NCBI GenBank assembly: GCA_963932465.1
Contig: OZ010800.1
Span: 95,003,307 to 95,067,306, forward strand
Length of the DNA: 64,000 nt
Direction: 5' to 3'
From: Maratus speciosus
Lineage: Eukaryota > Arthropoda > Arachnida > Araneae > Salticidae
Made by a program: the position numbers and the translations under genes. The notes below the pieces were generated by a model. It was given only the letters and a program-made list of their open reading frames with translations, was not told the origin of the DNA and made no database searches. This document shows positions 1 to 11,654 of this stretch, piece by piece. Position 1 is the stretch's first letter; each line of letters opens with the position of its first letter.

Positions 1-1239
1 AGGGCCAATTCTTAAAGCAAAAACAAATTAAAAATACACACCGGTTGAAGAAAAAAATCATCTTATTATGGGTGCATTCAAATTCAAACTGTCTATTTTC
101 TTACTCATTTTTAAGTTCATTTTTGCTCTCAAACGCATCCAATTGCTAGATTCTCTTATTCAGAAACTATATAATGTACAGTAATGATCGATTTTTTGAT
201 AGAGGCAGAATATATTTCAAGAAATGATGTCAAAGTGGGCATTTTGAACAGAATTTCCCGAAACGATTGTGTTAGAAACGAAAAATATTGCCCTACTGAG
301 AAAATAATTGTTTATTAATCAAGTTTTAATTAATTGAAAGAAAAATAAAAACACAGGTCGCTTATAAATCTTTTCAAAAATCATGTCAGGCATGTTTCAT
401 TTTTTTTTTATTAAAATTTAATCTGAAAATGTGCCAGAAAATTTCGAGTTGTTGAGTATGGAAAAATATTTTTTTAATATCGCCTTAACATGATTCTGAT
501 AAAACCAGCTATTTTATAAAAAGGAAATAAAAACTCGTCAAAAGCAGACAGATAAAACTGTTAAAGTGGATTTATATCTAATAATGATTTAGTTTTTGTT
601 GGTGAAATTAGTATACTTAACTTCGAAATCTACCTCTGCCTGTAGGCCGGGCCGGCAGGGATTTTATCTTTTGATATCGTTACTGTTTTTGATCCAAGCA
701 AAATTTTCTCTTTTCATTTGTAACTTTGCCTTTACATCAAAATAGTATGTTTTCTATTTTTATGAAGATACAAAGAAATTAATAAAATAATAAATGATTA
801 TAAAATTATTTAATTCCAAAATCGGAATACCCCAACCTTTGTTAGATGCATGATTTGTTTACCAATTGGAATAATTGGGTTAAAATTAATCTACCCCAAC
901 GTTTGGCATTCCTACTCTTCTGTCACATACGTATACATATATAATACACTGTTCGTGAAACCATATGCGAAGTGTGTGAAATGATGCTCGTGTTTACTAG
1001 TAAATAAAAAGAAAGAATGTTGTCCGCATTCATTAGAAGTTCTGTCTGCCCCCCCCCCCCCGTGCGTGGCAAATGCAAGAAGACATTACTGTTCAATGCA
1101 TTATGTTACAGAGATATATTATTAAGTACTTTTAAATAGTAGCTATTTTTTTAAGTGTTATTTGATAAAATGTTATTTCATATATAAAGGGATATACGTA
1201 TAACCATATTTATACATCACTCCTAACAACAGAAAAGAA
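1..1239. other. AT-rich non-coding DNA
   Basis: No reading frame or RNA gene is supported. The stretch about 100-310 resembles about 1,890-2,090 in the same orientation, sharing a run that reads like 'ttttgaayrgaatttcc' and neighbouring words, so it belongs to the same diverged repeat family as the next block. A C-run lies near 1,050-1,062 and a short GC-rich palindromic patch near 640-660. Confidence 0.5.
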
Positions 1240-2815
1240 AAGAAAAAAAAAATATATTAGACATTGATAACGATATTATTACGGGGCGGGGGGGGGGGAG
1301 GAACTTCATTTATCGGAAAGTATTAAAAAACTGTGTGATTCCAATTCACTTCAATCAGTATGCCTGTAAGTATTATGATTTTAGTGTAAAAATTGAGAGA
1401 GAAAGTGAAACTATCAAAAATAATAACTCATAATCTTACTGTAACCGAAATCTTTTCTCTTGTTTTTTTCTTTTTTTTTTCTATGTGCGTGTTCTGTAAA
1501 AGAAATTGTAAGTAAATGCTATTCAGTCCATATTCTACAAGACTGCAGTACACTTCACATCAATTTCAGAACGTTTTGATATAGTGTAACACGCTTTCGA
1601 AATAATAATGATTTTTTTCTTTATAATGTAAAGGACTTTTTATTTTATTTTATTTTATTTTTTCTTAGTGCGGGTGTGTATGAATTCACAACAAATTTTA
1701 GTTAAAACATACTAACTACGATATAATTTAGCTGCAATATGATTTAAATAAAATAAAATTTGTAAGCAATTCATATGCCCGTAGGCCATAATGTTTTTAT
1801 TTTCATAGCCCTGGATAGGAGGTTTAGAATTTATTACATACCAAGTAATGTACTAAAAAAATTAAATTTTAAGGCTATTCTTAAATTCACATTGGCTACA
1901 TTTTGACACATTTTTTGTTTTGCAAATGTATCAAATGCTCTTATTTTGAAACTATGTAATCGAACGTGTTCTTTTTTCGTCTTTCGGTAAAGGCAGGAGA
2001 TTTTTTAGAAAAATCCTGTTAAAGTTAGCGTTTTGAATGGAATTTCCACATACGATAGCGCAGGAAAGTAAAAAACTGCCGTCATAAGATAACAATAGCT
2101 TATGACTGAAGATGTAATTAATTTATCTGAAGATATTAAGAAAAACTAATTTGATTCCAACTCACTTTCTACAGTATGACCGTAAGTGTAAAGTTTTTAT
2201 GTTTAAAAATTGAGACAGAAATGCAAAAAAAAAAAATAGACATTGATAACGATATCATTACGGGGGGGGGGGGGGGATGAACTTCATTTATCGGAAAGTA
2301 TTAAAAAACTGTGTGATTCCAATTCACTTCAATCAGTATGCCTGTAAGTATTAAGTGTAGCAAAGCCGACAACAATCACTGATAAAATAAATGTAACCGA
2401 ATTCTTCTTATTATTTATTATTATTATTATTTTGGTGCGTGTCCGTAAAAAATGTTGAAATAAATTATATTCAGTTCATATTCTACAAGACTAGTACATT
2501 TCATATCAATTTCAGTACATTTGATGGAGCGCAATTTTTTCTCTTGTAATGTAACAGGTTTATTTTAAAGTTTTCTTGTGCGTATATGAATTTATTAATT
2601 TACAAAAAAAAATTTTTATAGTACTTCTTACTAAGATGTAGTTAATAAGCTACTGTAAAATTTAAATAAAATAAAATTTGTAAGCAGTAAATGCCCGTTG
2701 TCAATGCTTACTCACCCTCCCCCCCCCCCTGAAAGCCCTGTATATGAGTTTTAGAATCAATTGCACACCATGTAACGTACTAAAACATTTAATTTAAGCT
2801 TTATTATATTATATA
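1240..2815. repeat. diverged ~1 kb direct duplication
   Basis: Two copies in the same orientation are visible, about 1,240-1,865 and 2,230-2,810. The segments 1,278-1,375 and 2,257-2,354 are nearly identical over almost 100 bases, starting with a G-run (G-tracts differ in length) and continuing without gaps. Downstream, both copies share 'cayattctacaagact' and 'aaataaaataaaatttgtaag' like words in the same order but with more divergence. Offset between copies is about 980 bases at the front and 925 at the back. The class of repeat is unknown. Confidence 0.75.
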
Positions 2816-3189
2816 GTTCTTTATTGTGATTATATATATATATATATATATATATACAAATGTTAAAATAAATGTTTCATTTTATTTGATAAGTTTGTAA
2901 TCTCAGTTCATCTACTTTTAATGACCTTGTTGAACGATGCTGATCAGAAATTTTTTTAATATACTCTTCCCTAATGATTCATTTGTATTAATTCATACCT
3001 CAGGCTTTAGCACTCATGTTAAATATAGCATGAAAATGATCCAAAATGTAGATAACTGGCGTGCGTAACAACCCTACTCAACATTTCCAAGAATTATACA
3101 GCAACCCTGGCTGGGAATGCATGCCCAACACTTCTCCGCGCCTCGAAACAAAACTTTCAGGAGAGGTGGTTACTTCAGTGTGGGGGAAA
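2816..3189. other. AT-rich spacer with (TA)n
   Basis: Contains a (TA)n microsatellite near 2,831-2,855. No gene is seen. Positions 3,096-3,109 share an inverted 14-base word (ATACAGCAACCCTG) with 3,665-3,680 in the integrase region of the gypsy element, possibly a trace of a rearrangement at that element's missing 3' end. Confidence 0.4.
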
Positions 3190-3212
3190 AAAATTCCAAG
3201 CGATTGCCGTAC

Positions 3213-4345
3213 TTAGGGAGTGTGTTTTTTTACTTCTATTGCCGGGATTAAAAGGTTAACTGTACCTGTTACAACATCATGCGAAGGCTGAGATTGGCTT
3301 GGTTCTATAGTATTATCATTATTAAGCTGTACTTTTATTTTTCCATTAATTCCAGAAAAACGGTTTTGGTTAACCCTTTCATACCTATCATAATTACTGT
3401 AATTTTTACCACTATGTCCCATATTTTCAACTTGGTCTGACATTAGTTTATCATTTCGATTTATCTGTACAACTCTCTCTGGTATTTCATCACTTATCTC
3501 TTTATTACGTCTCAACTGATCAACGTGACGTTTACACATTACTCCATCACATCTATTTACTAAAACCCATCTACTTTCCAATAATTTCATAATTTTTCCT
3601 TTTACCCACTTCTCCCCTTTTCCAAAATTTTTAACAAAAACTAAATCATGAAGCTTATATTTGTGCAGGGTTGCTGTATTTTAGGTTTTGAAGGTAATAC
3701 CAAGTGAAGGGCTGTTCGAACTGGCCTTCCAAACATTAATTCAGCAGGAGTTTTACCAGTCACCGAATGAGGAATGGAATGATTTTCTAACAAAAATCGT
3801 GAAATTGACAATGTTATGTCACTTTATCTAGCTTTTTAAGGCAATTTTTCACAATTTGCACATATCTTTCCGCTTGTTCATTCGAAGATGGATGATAAGC
3901 TGGAACAGGCGAATGCTTAATTCCATTATTTTTAAGAAATTCCTCAAATTCATCACTTGTAAACGCGGGACCATTATCACTGACTAATTCAACAGGTAAT
4001 CCAAATGTGGCAAAAATTCTCCTTAATACCTTAATTGTAGTTTTACTATCAGACCTGGGTACTACTTCTACCTCCAACCATTTAGTATAAGAATCGACTA
4101 CTATTAAAAACATTTTACCTTTAACAGGACCGATCTATATGGATCCTTTCCCAGGGCAGTTCAGATTTCCATTTCAAGGGTTCCATTTTGGGACAATCCC
4201 TTGCAAACATCTGACATCTATTACAAGAATTTACCATTTGTTCAATTTTTTTATCCATATTTGGCCACCAAACTACCCCCCCTAGCTTTCGCTTTCATGC
4301 TCGATATACCCTGATGAACGGAATGCAGTAATTTTAATATATATT
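3213..4345 (-). pseudogene. gypsy integrase, frameshifted
   Basis: Reading the minus strand, the HHCC zinc-binding region lies about 4,330-4,200 (HQGI, then WWPNMD, then CNRCQ), broken by a frameshift in a G-run near 4,277-4,284. The catalytic core is in 4,113-3,814, with the first aspartate in VVDSYTKW, the second in SDNGPAF and the glutamate in the HPSSNEQAER block. The C-terminal chromatin/DNA-binding part (KWVKGKI, then RHVDQLR) continues to 3,213 across another frame change. Integrase inserts the cDNA copy in the host genome; this copy is inactive. Confidence 0.9.
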
Positions 4346-4517
4346 CACGACCTTCCTCTGGTACGATCACTCTATGCCCCCACAATAGACAATTTTCTAG
4401 ACAGGAAATTTCCTCCCTTCTACGAAAATATGGTTAATATTCTTTTTGTTTAACCTTTTTCGGCCACCCATGTAATACCCACTCTAAAATTTGTTTAGTT
4501 ATTGGAATATCAATTGT

Positions 4518-5224
4518 CTACTTTGCAATAGTTCTAGAAGTAATAGGCCAATTATCATTATTTGAAACAAACATTATTTCCGCAGGGTTACTCACTATAT
4601 TTACAGTTTCTGGGAGAGGTAATCTACTTAATGCGTCAGCATTTTTATTATTTTTACCCTCGCGATACTCAATTGTATAATCATAACCAGCTAACATTAA
4701 TGACCATCTCAGCATTCTAGGTGATAATGTATCAGGTACCTTTTAACAGGATCAAATAATCTAATTAAAGGTATATGATCTGTTATAATTTTAAATTTTT
4801 TTCCAGCTAAATATTGGTGAAATTTAGTGACACCAAACATTATAGATAAAGCTTCTTTATCAATCATTGCATAATTTCTTTCAGTTTTATTTAAAGTTCT
4901 CGAAGCATAAGCAATAGGTTTCTCTTTACCCTCAACAATGTGGCTTAAAACTGACCCTATGCCATATTCAGAAGCATCACAGTTTAAAACTATATCTTTG
5001 TTTACATCATATAATTCTAAAACAGGAGATGTAGTTAATAATTGTTTCACTTTTTGAAACGCTTTTTCATGCTTTTCTGACCATGTCCAGTTTACATTAT
5101 TATTTAATAATCTATGTAAAGGTTCTAAAACATCTGAAATATTAGGCAGGAAGTTTCTATAATAAGAAATTAAGCCTAAAAATGAACGCAATTGCGACAC
5201 ATTATTTGGAATAGGAGAATTCAA
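4518..5224 (-). pseudogene. gypsy RT thumb and RNase H, broken
   Basis: Frame 5,224-4,709 begins with the RT thumb/connection (LRSFLGLISYYRNFLPN) and continues through RNase H, with the DASEYGIG catalytic block and the IAYASRTLN and DKEALS blocks typical of gypsy RNase H. The end of the domain (EGKNNKNADALSR) lies in another frame, 4,715-4,518, so there is a frameshift at about 4,715. RNase H degrades the RNA strand during reverse transcription. Confidence 0.9.
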
Positions 5225-5280
5225 AATAGCATTAACTTTTTCTGGAATAGGTCTAATTCCTTCCTGAGATATTTTATGAC

Positions 5281-5943
5281 CTAAATAAGAAACTTCCGAA
5301 ACATAAATTTTAATTTTTCCTTATTTAATCTTATACCATGCTCAGAAAAGCATTTCAGAACATTTTCAACTCTTTCAGAATTTTCTGATTCATTACTAGC
5401 ACTAATAATAACATCATCTAAAAATACACCAACATATTCAAATTTTTTAAAAATATGTTCAATTTTTCTTTGAAACATACCAAGAGCACATTTTACCCCA
5501 AATGCTAATCGTAACACATTAAACAAACTTTTATGTGTATTTATAGTCAAAATTTTGCTACTTTCAATATCTACAGGTTGTTGTAAATATGCATCTTTTA
5601 AATCAAAAATAGTAAAAAATTTACCACCTGATAATTTAGAAAATAATTCTCACATTCTCGGAAGGGGATAATTATCACTTTCAGTATTAGAATTAACTGT
5701 TGCTCTATAATCACCGCATAGTCTAACAGAACCACTAGGCTTAGGAACAATTACTATAGGACTAGCCCATTCTGAATGATCAACAGGTTTTAAAATACCC
5801 TTATTAGTTAATCGTTCCAATTCAACATCAGTAGCTTTCCTTAAAGCAAAAGGAACAGGTCGAGAGTTAAGAAAACTGGTTTTGCATCTTTTTTCAATTT
5901 TATTGACGCGGGAGGACTGTTCCGATCCCGTCAGCAAAAACAT
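5281..5943 (-). pseudogene. gypsy reverse transcriptase, broken
   Basis: The frame 5,943-5,650 holds the N-terminal fingers of RT, with a segment reading WASPIVIVPKPSG followed by a CGDYR motif, the hallmark of Ty3/gypsy RT blocks. A second frame, 5,550-5,281, holds the catalytic block as VFLDDVIIS, in which the usual YVDD/YLDD is FLDD. The two are separated by a stop or frameshift around 5,560-5,650. RT copies the element RNA into DNA in the virus-like particle, but this copy cannot make the enzyme. Confidence 0.9.
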
Positions 5944-7256
5944 TAGGAAAAATTCTAATTAAATCATCTTTCGAAATGCTTTTAATCATATTTACATTAG
6001 GCCAAAATAATTTTGATGCTTTTAACCAAGTTTTTCCGATTAGACTCGGACCCTCCTCTTTAATTACAAATATTCTTAAATCAGGTATAGAACATTCATC
6101 AACAACAGCATTTACTTTTAATTCCCCCAAAACAGTTAAGGAATCTTTAGTACAAGTTTGTAGCTTAATATTAGATTTAATTAAAGGCAGCTTACCTGAG
6201 AAAGATTTATGAGCAACACTTGTACTTACAATAGTATGAGCCGCACCACTATCGATTTCAAATTGTATTTTTACACCATTTATTTTAACAGATTTTACCC
6301 ATGATACGTTATTGGAGTTGTCGTCCATGAAATTTAAACAATATTCTTCTTGAACAGTTTTAATTTTTCTGTTCTTAAAAGGTTTCTCACTTTTCATTCC
6401 AAAGATTCTATTACGACAACAAATTTTTAAATGCCCCAATCGATGGCAGAAATGACATTCTGCAGATTTAAAAGGGTAAAACTTGGGATTATGATTTTTA
6501 GAACATCTGGAACACGGTTTCTTAGGCGCGAATTTATATTCTTTAGGCTTAGGTTCATGAGCGGACGTCTCCACTTTCGATTTCTCTCCTTTAGAAACAC
6601 GCACTTGATTGACAGTCGTATTATCTCCAATGTGTAGGGATTTTACTCCAGCCGCAGCACTCTCGAAAGACTCAGCTATTTCTATCGCTGTTTGGAACGT
6701 TAAGTCTCTAGAATCCAGTAATTTTTGCTGTATCTTCTCATCCTGGATCCCAAATACCAACTGATCACGGAGGCGGTCATTAAGCGTATTTCAGAAATTA
6801 CAATGTTCGAATAAAAGACGTAAATCTCGTACGAACTCGGCTATTTTTTTCTCCGTGCTTCCTCAGTCGTTTCTGAAACTTAAATCGTTCCACAATTTCA
6901 CTCGGGCGTGGTGAAAAATGATCTTTAGCTTTCTTTAAAAGATCCTCGTAACTGATTTCTTTCAGCGTATTCGGAACAATTATATCACGTAAAATAGCAA
7001 ATGTTGTTGTTCCCACAGAACTTAATAATATGTTCTTTTTCATTTCATCATTTTTGATACTATTTGCTGAGAAATAAAAATCAATTTTCTCGACGTAAAT
7101 AGTCCAAGGAAAATTTGCATAATATTCTTCCAAGCGTCCCAGAGAAATTATTTCTTTGTCGGCCATTTTCCGTGCCACTTTTTCTTTTTCTCTTTCGAAA
7201 AAGATTTTTTTTTTCACAACATTTAACTTTGGGTTAAATTCCGATTTCGTCGCCAC
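5900..7256 (-). pseudogene. gypsy gag and protease region, frameshifted
   Basis: Two frames, 7,256-6,798 and 6,760-5,900, together encode capsid, nucleocapsid and protease; a frameshift separates them. The capsid-like part includes a basic residue-rich segment preceding a motif about phenylalanine-arginine typical of gag. The nucleocapsid has a CX2CX4HX4C zinc knuckle (C-H-F-C, then H, then C) near 6,440. An aspartic protease active site reads IDSGAAHT near 6,245. The apparent start at 7,256 is a GTG in the primer-binding region, so the true start codon is not established. The second frame ends by overlapping the reverse transcriptase frame at about 5,940. Confidence 0.85.
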
Positions 7257-7257
7257 T

Positions 7258-7522
7258 ATTATAACGCCGCATCCTTATAATAACTAATTATTCTTAACTA
7301 AGGAAGAATGCATAACTATAATATTACTTATAGTTTATTATATACATTATATACAAGCCGCTAAAATGCAGCTATTCTCAACAAGTCACATTTTGCAACT
7401 GCGCAGAATATTCTGGTAACATGCGATACCTTACAATTTCAGACTGTCCGTGTATGGTGCTGCCATCTATAATTCCAGATCGCTACTAATTGTTGTATTC
7501 TTATTTGAATCGAGATATAACA
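7258..7522 (-). repeat. 5' LTR of the gypsy element
   Basis: On the minus strand this block begins TGTTATATCTCG and ends near TTATAATA, an approximate match to the TG...CA LTR rule with one changed base. It contains an AATAAA-like signal and TATA-rich sequence near its end. Immediately downstream is GTGGCGACGA, the kind of primer-binding region seen next to the LTR in this group of elements. Boundaries are inferred because the partner LTR is absent. Confidence 0.6.
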
Positions 7523-7693
7523 CCCTCCCTCCGAGTAAAAAATGGATAAGTGTATTAATGCATCGTTTGTAAACATCCAGTATGTCTTCAATGTTTGAGA
7601 ATGCTATACTCGGAACTTTGCTCTGTGCAGTTAATTTTTTTATTGTTTCTGCGTATATAATTTCGGTGGTGATGCATAAATTCTTATATTACA

Positions 7694-9092
7694 AAAATGG
7701 CCATAGCACTGTATTTAATCAGTTTAAATCACCTGATAACAGAAAGTAATGTACGAGTATTTACCTTTAATAACAGGTATTATAAACAAGAAAAAGGAGA
7801 ATCCGTGGGATCAACCATATTGGCCCTTCTTGCTGCTTTGAAATTAAGATACCTAGAAAATAACATTCTCAAGACTATGAAACTAGCTGCTAGCACATGG
7901 ATAAGATATGTCGATGATATCGTCAGTACCATGTAAAACTATCCAATATGAAAACAGTGTTGCCACTGTGCCACCTTTTTTTTAAAATTCAGATTTCGTG
8001 ACTGGCACCACGTTTTTAAAATAGTAAAATTCGCCTTATTTAATGACATATTAATTAAGGCCAAAACAAAGGGAATTTTATAATTTCAGAAAATTGCTGC
8101 CAATCAAGAAATCTGAATTTAGAAAAGCAGCTCACTGGCAACTCTGTTTTCATATTGGATAGTTTAACATGGTACTGACGATATCTTTGCAGACTGGAAT
8201 TACGGATTAGCAGTCCTTAAAGATTTTCACGAACAAATTAATAACGTTGACAGCAACATGCAAATTAGCATGGAACTTGAGAATAACAATGCTGTCCGTT
8301 TTCTGAAATTTCTACATATAAAGAAAATTAATAAAATTAACAAAAAATGTCTAAAAGAAAGAAAGTAAAACTTGATCTTATTATACCGAATCAGCCACAT
8401 TAGCCCCATGGGCGTATAAACTCAGTGTGCCTTAAAATATTATATCTACAGAGCATTTAAAGTATGCTCTGGTCACTATCTAGTAGAGGAAATTAATTAT
8501 ATAATTGAGATTGGAAGATGTCATGGATTCTAGCCTAGAAACTTTTGTGAGATTATTGAAACACTCAGTAAAACTACCTAGGAACAAGACAAAACCACCA
8601 TGCCAACATATATAAATATCACTTACCTTAAAATTATTTTCTAAAGGTTATAACAATTCTTCAAAACGTATATCCAGTTTACAGTGTCCACCCACCTAAT
8701 CCTGTTGAACTGATGAGTAAAACATAGGACCACATATTCCCAAAAAATAAGCAGGTTTATATGAAACATCATTCTGATTAAAAAATAACGAACTTATGTA
8801 CTATATAGGAATGACCAAGCGAAAATTTTGCGACCTAATTAAGTAACATAAGGGATATATTAAATTTGGTAATGTGAGCACAGTTCAATGGAGAGACAAA
8901 ATCAACTGATTCGGACAGTGCGAGGATTATCGCTCGGCAAACAACCCCTACAAAGGCAAGTTTCTTGAGTCGTTAGAAATAATTACGCGAAATAACCAAG
9001 TCTACAACGATAGAGTATCTTATGTTTTTCCAAGCACATATACTGAATTCCTAGAAATTATACCTTTCATGAAATTTATAAATGTAATTTGA
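7694..9092 (+). pseudogene. Penelope-like retroelement RT plus GIY-YIG, decayed
   Basis: The first part (7,697-7,921) matches the Penelope-like RT fingerprint: NNRYYKQEKGESVGS, then LEN, then WIRYVDD. After a MITE insertion (7,922-8,179) the RT resumes in frame (FLKFLH block near 8,300). Reading through stops and frame changes, the connector block (VHPPNPVELM, near 8,690) and a GIY-YIG endonuclease follow, with GLY at 8,754-8,762 and YYIG at 8,799-8,810, and the frame closes at a TGA at 9,090-9,092. RT followed by C-terminal GIY-YIG is the defining architecture of Penelope elements. Many stops show it is dead. The 5' part of the element is missing. Confidence 0.85.
7922..8179. mobile_element. 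fold-back MITE inside the Penelope RT
   Basis: Terminal inverted repeats of about 45 bases, with two or three mismatches, begin GTCAGTACCATGT at both ends and continue through CTATCCAATATG to GTTGCCA. Homology between the arms goes on further (ATTCAGATTTC in both arms), so almost the whole 258 bases folds back. It is flanked by GATATC at 7,916-7,921 and 8,180-8,185. Because GATATC is a palindrome, the target duplication could be TA, ATAT or GATATC, so the superfamily (Tc1/mariner-type TA or another) is undecided. Removing it restores the RT frame. Confidence 0.9.
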
Positions 9093-9879
9093 TGCAATAG
9101 ATAGCAGCACTACCGATTCTTTATAAACTGATTTTTCGAAATGCCTCCCCCCCCCTATTAAATTGACACTTTTTGTTTTGAAACTGTACATATTGTTAAG
9201 ATAGTGTTAATTTCTCCAAATCTTACCACTGAGACTGGGAAATTTCGTTTGTTGACCAGATACTGTTGGTATGAAAAACTGTTTTTTATTGTAAGTAATA
9301 TATGCAGTTTTATTTAGAAATTAAAAATATATTGTTATACACGGATTAGCCATCAGCAAACTTTACTTTATAAATTCTTATGTATTTATCACTACAAAAA
9401 CAATTTCCTAAATCTGTACGCAACTTTTATGTACCTATTTTATTTATATAACGATATTTTTTATGCACATATAATCCAATTTTTATTATTTAAATTACGT
9501 TTTATGTAAATATTAGTGCACACAAAGAAAATACATTTTCGTGCATCAAATATAACATGAGTGTAAAATTATGTAATTAGTTTTCCTCGATTCTCTAGAG
9601 AAATTTGCATTCTCTTACTATTGTGATATAAACGGATACACGCATTCAATTTCAAAAATCAGCTTCGAGTTCCTAACGACGAATTGTCAAACAATTAAAG
9701 TACTTACGTGCACGTAAACATTTTTTTTATATGTTATTTCTGTTTCGTTTTAACTATCTGAGAGTCCGCTCGCAGTAGTTATGGGATAATTTCAGTCTCA
9801 GCAGTTAAGGATTAACTCTACAACTCAAACAAATTATCTCGGTTTTAAAATTACTTAGTCAAATGTAGCACTAGATAAA
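9093..9879. other. AT-rich non-coding DNA
   Basis: Nothing recognisable: no reading frame, long repeat or RNA gene. A C-run lies near 9,147-9,156. Confidence 0.4.
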
Positions 9880-10335
9880 GAAAAAATCGCTCCTATTCAG
9901 GCGATGTCCCCTCTAATTCGACACAGGTAGTACATTTTCTTAGCATATGGGTATGGTACACTAAATTGATTCCCCATGTTTCTGAAATATATGAACCTCT
10001 TTATGAAGTAGTGTAAGCTGGTCAAAAGCTATTTTCTTCAGATGCCGTGAGCCTTATTGATTAGTTGAAGTTGGTCACTAACTCTCAACCATTCTTATAT
10101 CATTTCAATTATACTATTATTTTTTAATTAGCTACGGATGCTTCTTTTTGTGGGATAGAAACTTTTTAAAGTGAAAATGGTCGTGCAATTGCTTATGCGT
10201 CTAGGACACTTAGTACTGCTGAAAGAAGCCATCCCATGGAGTAGCGGGAGTGTTTGACAATTTTATAGTCTTTGGAAAAGTATAGTTTACTAGCAAAAGC
10301 CACTTTGTTTGGATTCGCGAAGCATTTTTTAATAA
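9880..10335 (+). pseudogene. gypsy RT thumb/RNase H fragment, heavily decayed
   Basis: With frame changes, the plus strand reads like the end of a gypsy reverse transcriptase and the start of RNase H. About 9,960-10,010 gives PHVSEIYEPLYE, about 10,130-10,160 gives LATDASFCGIE, and about 10,175-10,215 gives NGRAIAYASRTLS followed by AERSHPME, the order of conserved blocks seen in gypsy RNase H. Several stops and frameshifts make it a fossil. It is on the opposite strand from the element at 3.2-7.5 kb and its RNase H wording differs, so it is a separate insertion from another family. No LTR is seen. Confidence 0.75.
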
Positions 10336-11209
10336 GACAAATATTTGAAAGCAATAATATTTTTTATATTATTTTTGCAACTTTATTAAGCAAAAACGTT
10401 AATTTATGTTTTGGCACATTTTAATTTTAGAAATGTAAATTCAGCCAAATAACTCAGAATTTCGTCGGAATTTTTAATTTATGATATAACGAATTTAACA
10501 ATTTGATTTGTTTACAATTCTTTTGTTGCCATTTTACAAAAAAAATCATAATACAATTCTTTTAAAATGCGTAAATATCGTCTGCGTAAGTGATTTCACA
10601 TAGTAAGAATAAATTGTGTATATGAATTCTTAACACTGAAAAATACTTTTATAATTGAATGTAAATAATTGAATTTTCAAAAATTTTAATTCATTAAAAA
10701 TATGCTATAATTTTCATAAAAAAAATGTATTTTAAAAATTCCATAAAAGAAATCGTGAAACCACTTAATTAATCGTGATTTTATCTCTAATCACTAACTC
10801 CATGATTTATTTTTTAGTTTGAAAATATACATGTTTCATTTTTTAATTGCAAAAATGTGTCCATATTGGAAAAACAAATAAATAAAAAAATTAAATGAAT
10901 TAATTAAAATAATAAATTTTTTAAGGTTATTCTGTAAAAAAATAATGTGCAAATCTACAGATCATAATTTATTTTTACGTTTAATTTCAAGTCAAAATAC
11001 TGAATAGTTTTCTGTAAAGTGTACGACAGAATGTAATTAGTGTAGCCTAGTAGAGAATTTGCTTCGCTGATCCTGATAATTTATTAATATTCTAATCGCT
11101 ATTATTACAGACTAGAAGATTGCGTATGAGAAGAACGTGCCATCGATCCGCAATTGTGTTCATTGACTTCAAAATGTACACGGCTTTGAAGTTCTCAAGA
11201 ACGATATGC
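10336..11209. other. AT-rich non-coding DNA
   Basis: No gene or clear repeat. Around 11,045-11,080 the word 'gaatttgcttcgctga' resembles the reverse complement of 59,185-59,205, so a short dispersed repeat may be present. Confidence 0.4.
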
Positions 11210-11362
11210 TTATGTATCTCTTTCTCCTGGAATTTGTTGACTTCCAGAATTTGCCGCCCGAATTCTATCCCGCGACCACTGGCTTTGTCTCGCTAGAAAT
11301 CTTTCTTGCCGCTCTATATTCCTTCGCCGTCTTCTTGCAATGGGACTTTCGTCTTCGTTCAT
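11210..11362 (-). other. possible short arginine-rich reading frame
   Basis: A 50-codon minus-strand frame runs from ATG at 11,362 to TAA at 11,210-11,212. It is noticeably less AT-rich than its surroundings and is highly charged: five consecutive arginines or so near residue 11, then RNIERQERFLARQ, then WSRDRIRAA. Charged N-terminal pieces like this occur in transposon-associated proteins, but I do not recognise the family. It may be an exon, part of a decayed element or chance. Confidence 0.25.
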
Positions 11363-11654
11363 AGCGTTTAAAAAATATACAACCTTCAATTTCTTATTAT
11401 AAAAAAACTATAAGACTTCAATTCCTTATATTTGTTTAGCTAATAGTAAAAAAGAACACACGTTACAAAACAAGTAAACATTCACTCGTAATGCCACTCG
11501 AAGTGTTATATGTTTTAGAAATAACAATGCAGACATTCTCAAGAGTCATTCCTGGTTGTGAACAAAAAATTAAAACTGCCCGAATATAAAAATTCTAACA
11601 GTAGTTCCTTTAATATACATCTTCGCTTGTCTTAAATTGACATTTTTTAAGAAG

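Larger units (their letters stand above)
3190..7522 (-). mobile_element. Ty3/gypsy LTR retrotransposon, decayed, 3' LTR missing
   Basis: On the minus strand the order is LTR, gag, zinc knuckle, protease, reverse transcriptase, RNase H, integrase, which is the Ty3/gypsy (Metaviridae) order. The proteins resemble the widespread K02A2.6-like/Mag-type elements from memory. Reading frames are broken by several frameshifts and stops, so the copy is dead. The 5' LTR is recognisable at 7,258-7,522, but no matching LTR is found beyond the integrase end near 3,200, so the 3' end was deleted or rearranged. The left boundary is therefore approximate. Confidence 0.9.

Noticed and set aside
2900..3210. 3' LTR of the first gypsy element
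   Set aside because: No sequence here matches the 5' LTR at 7,258-7,522 on either strand.
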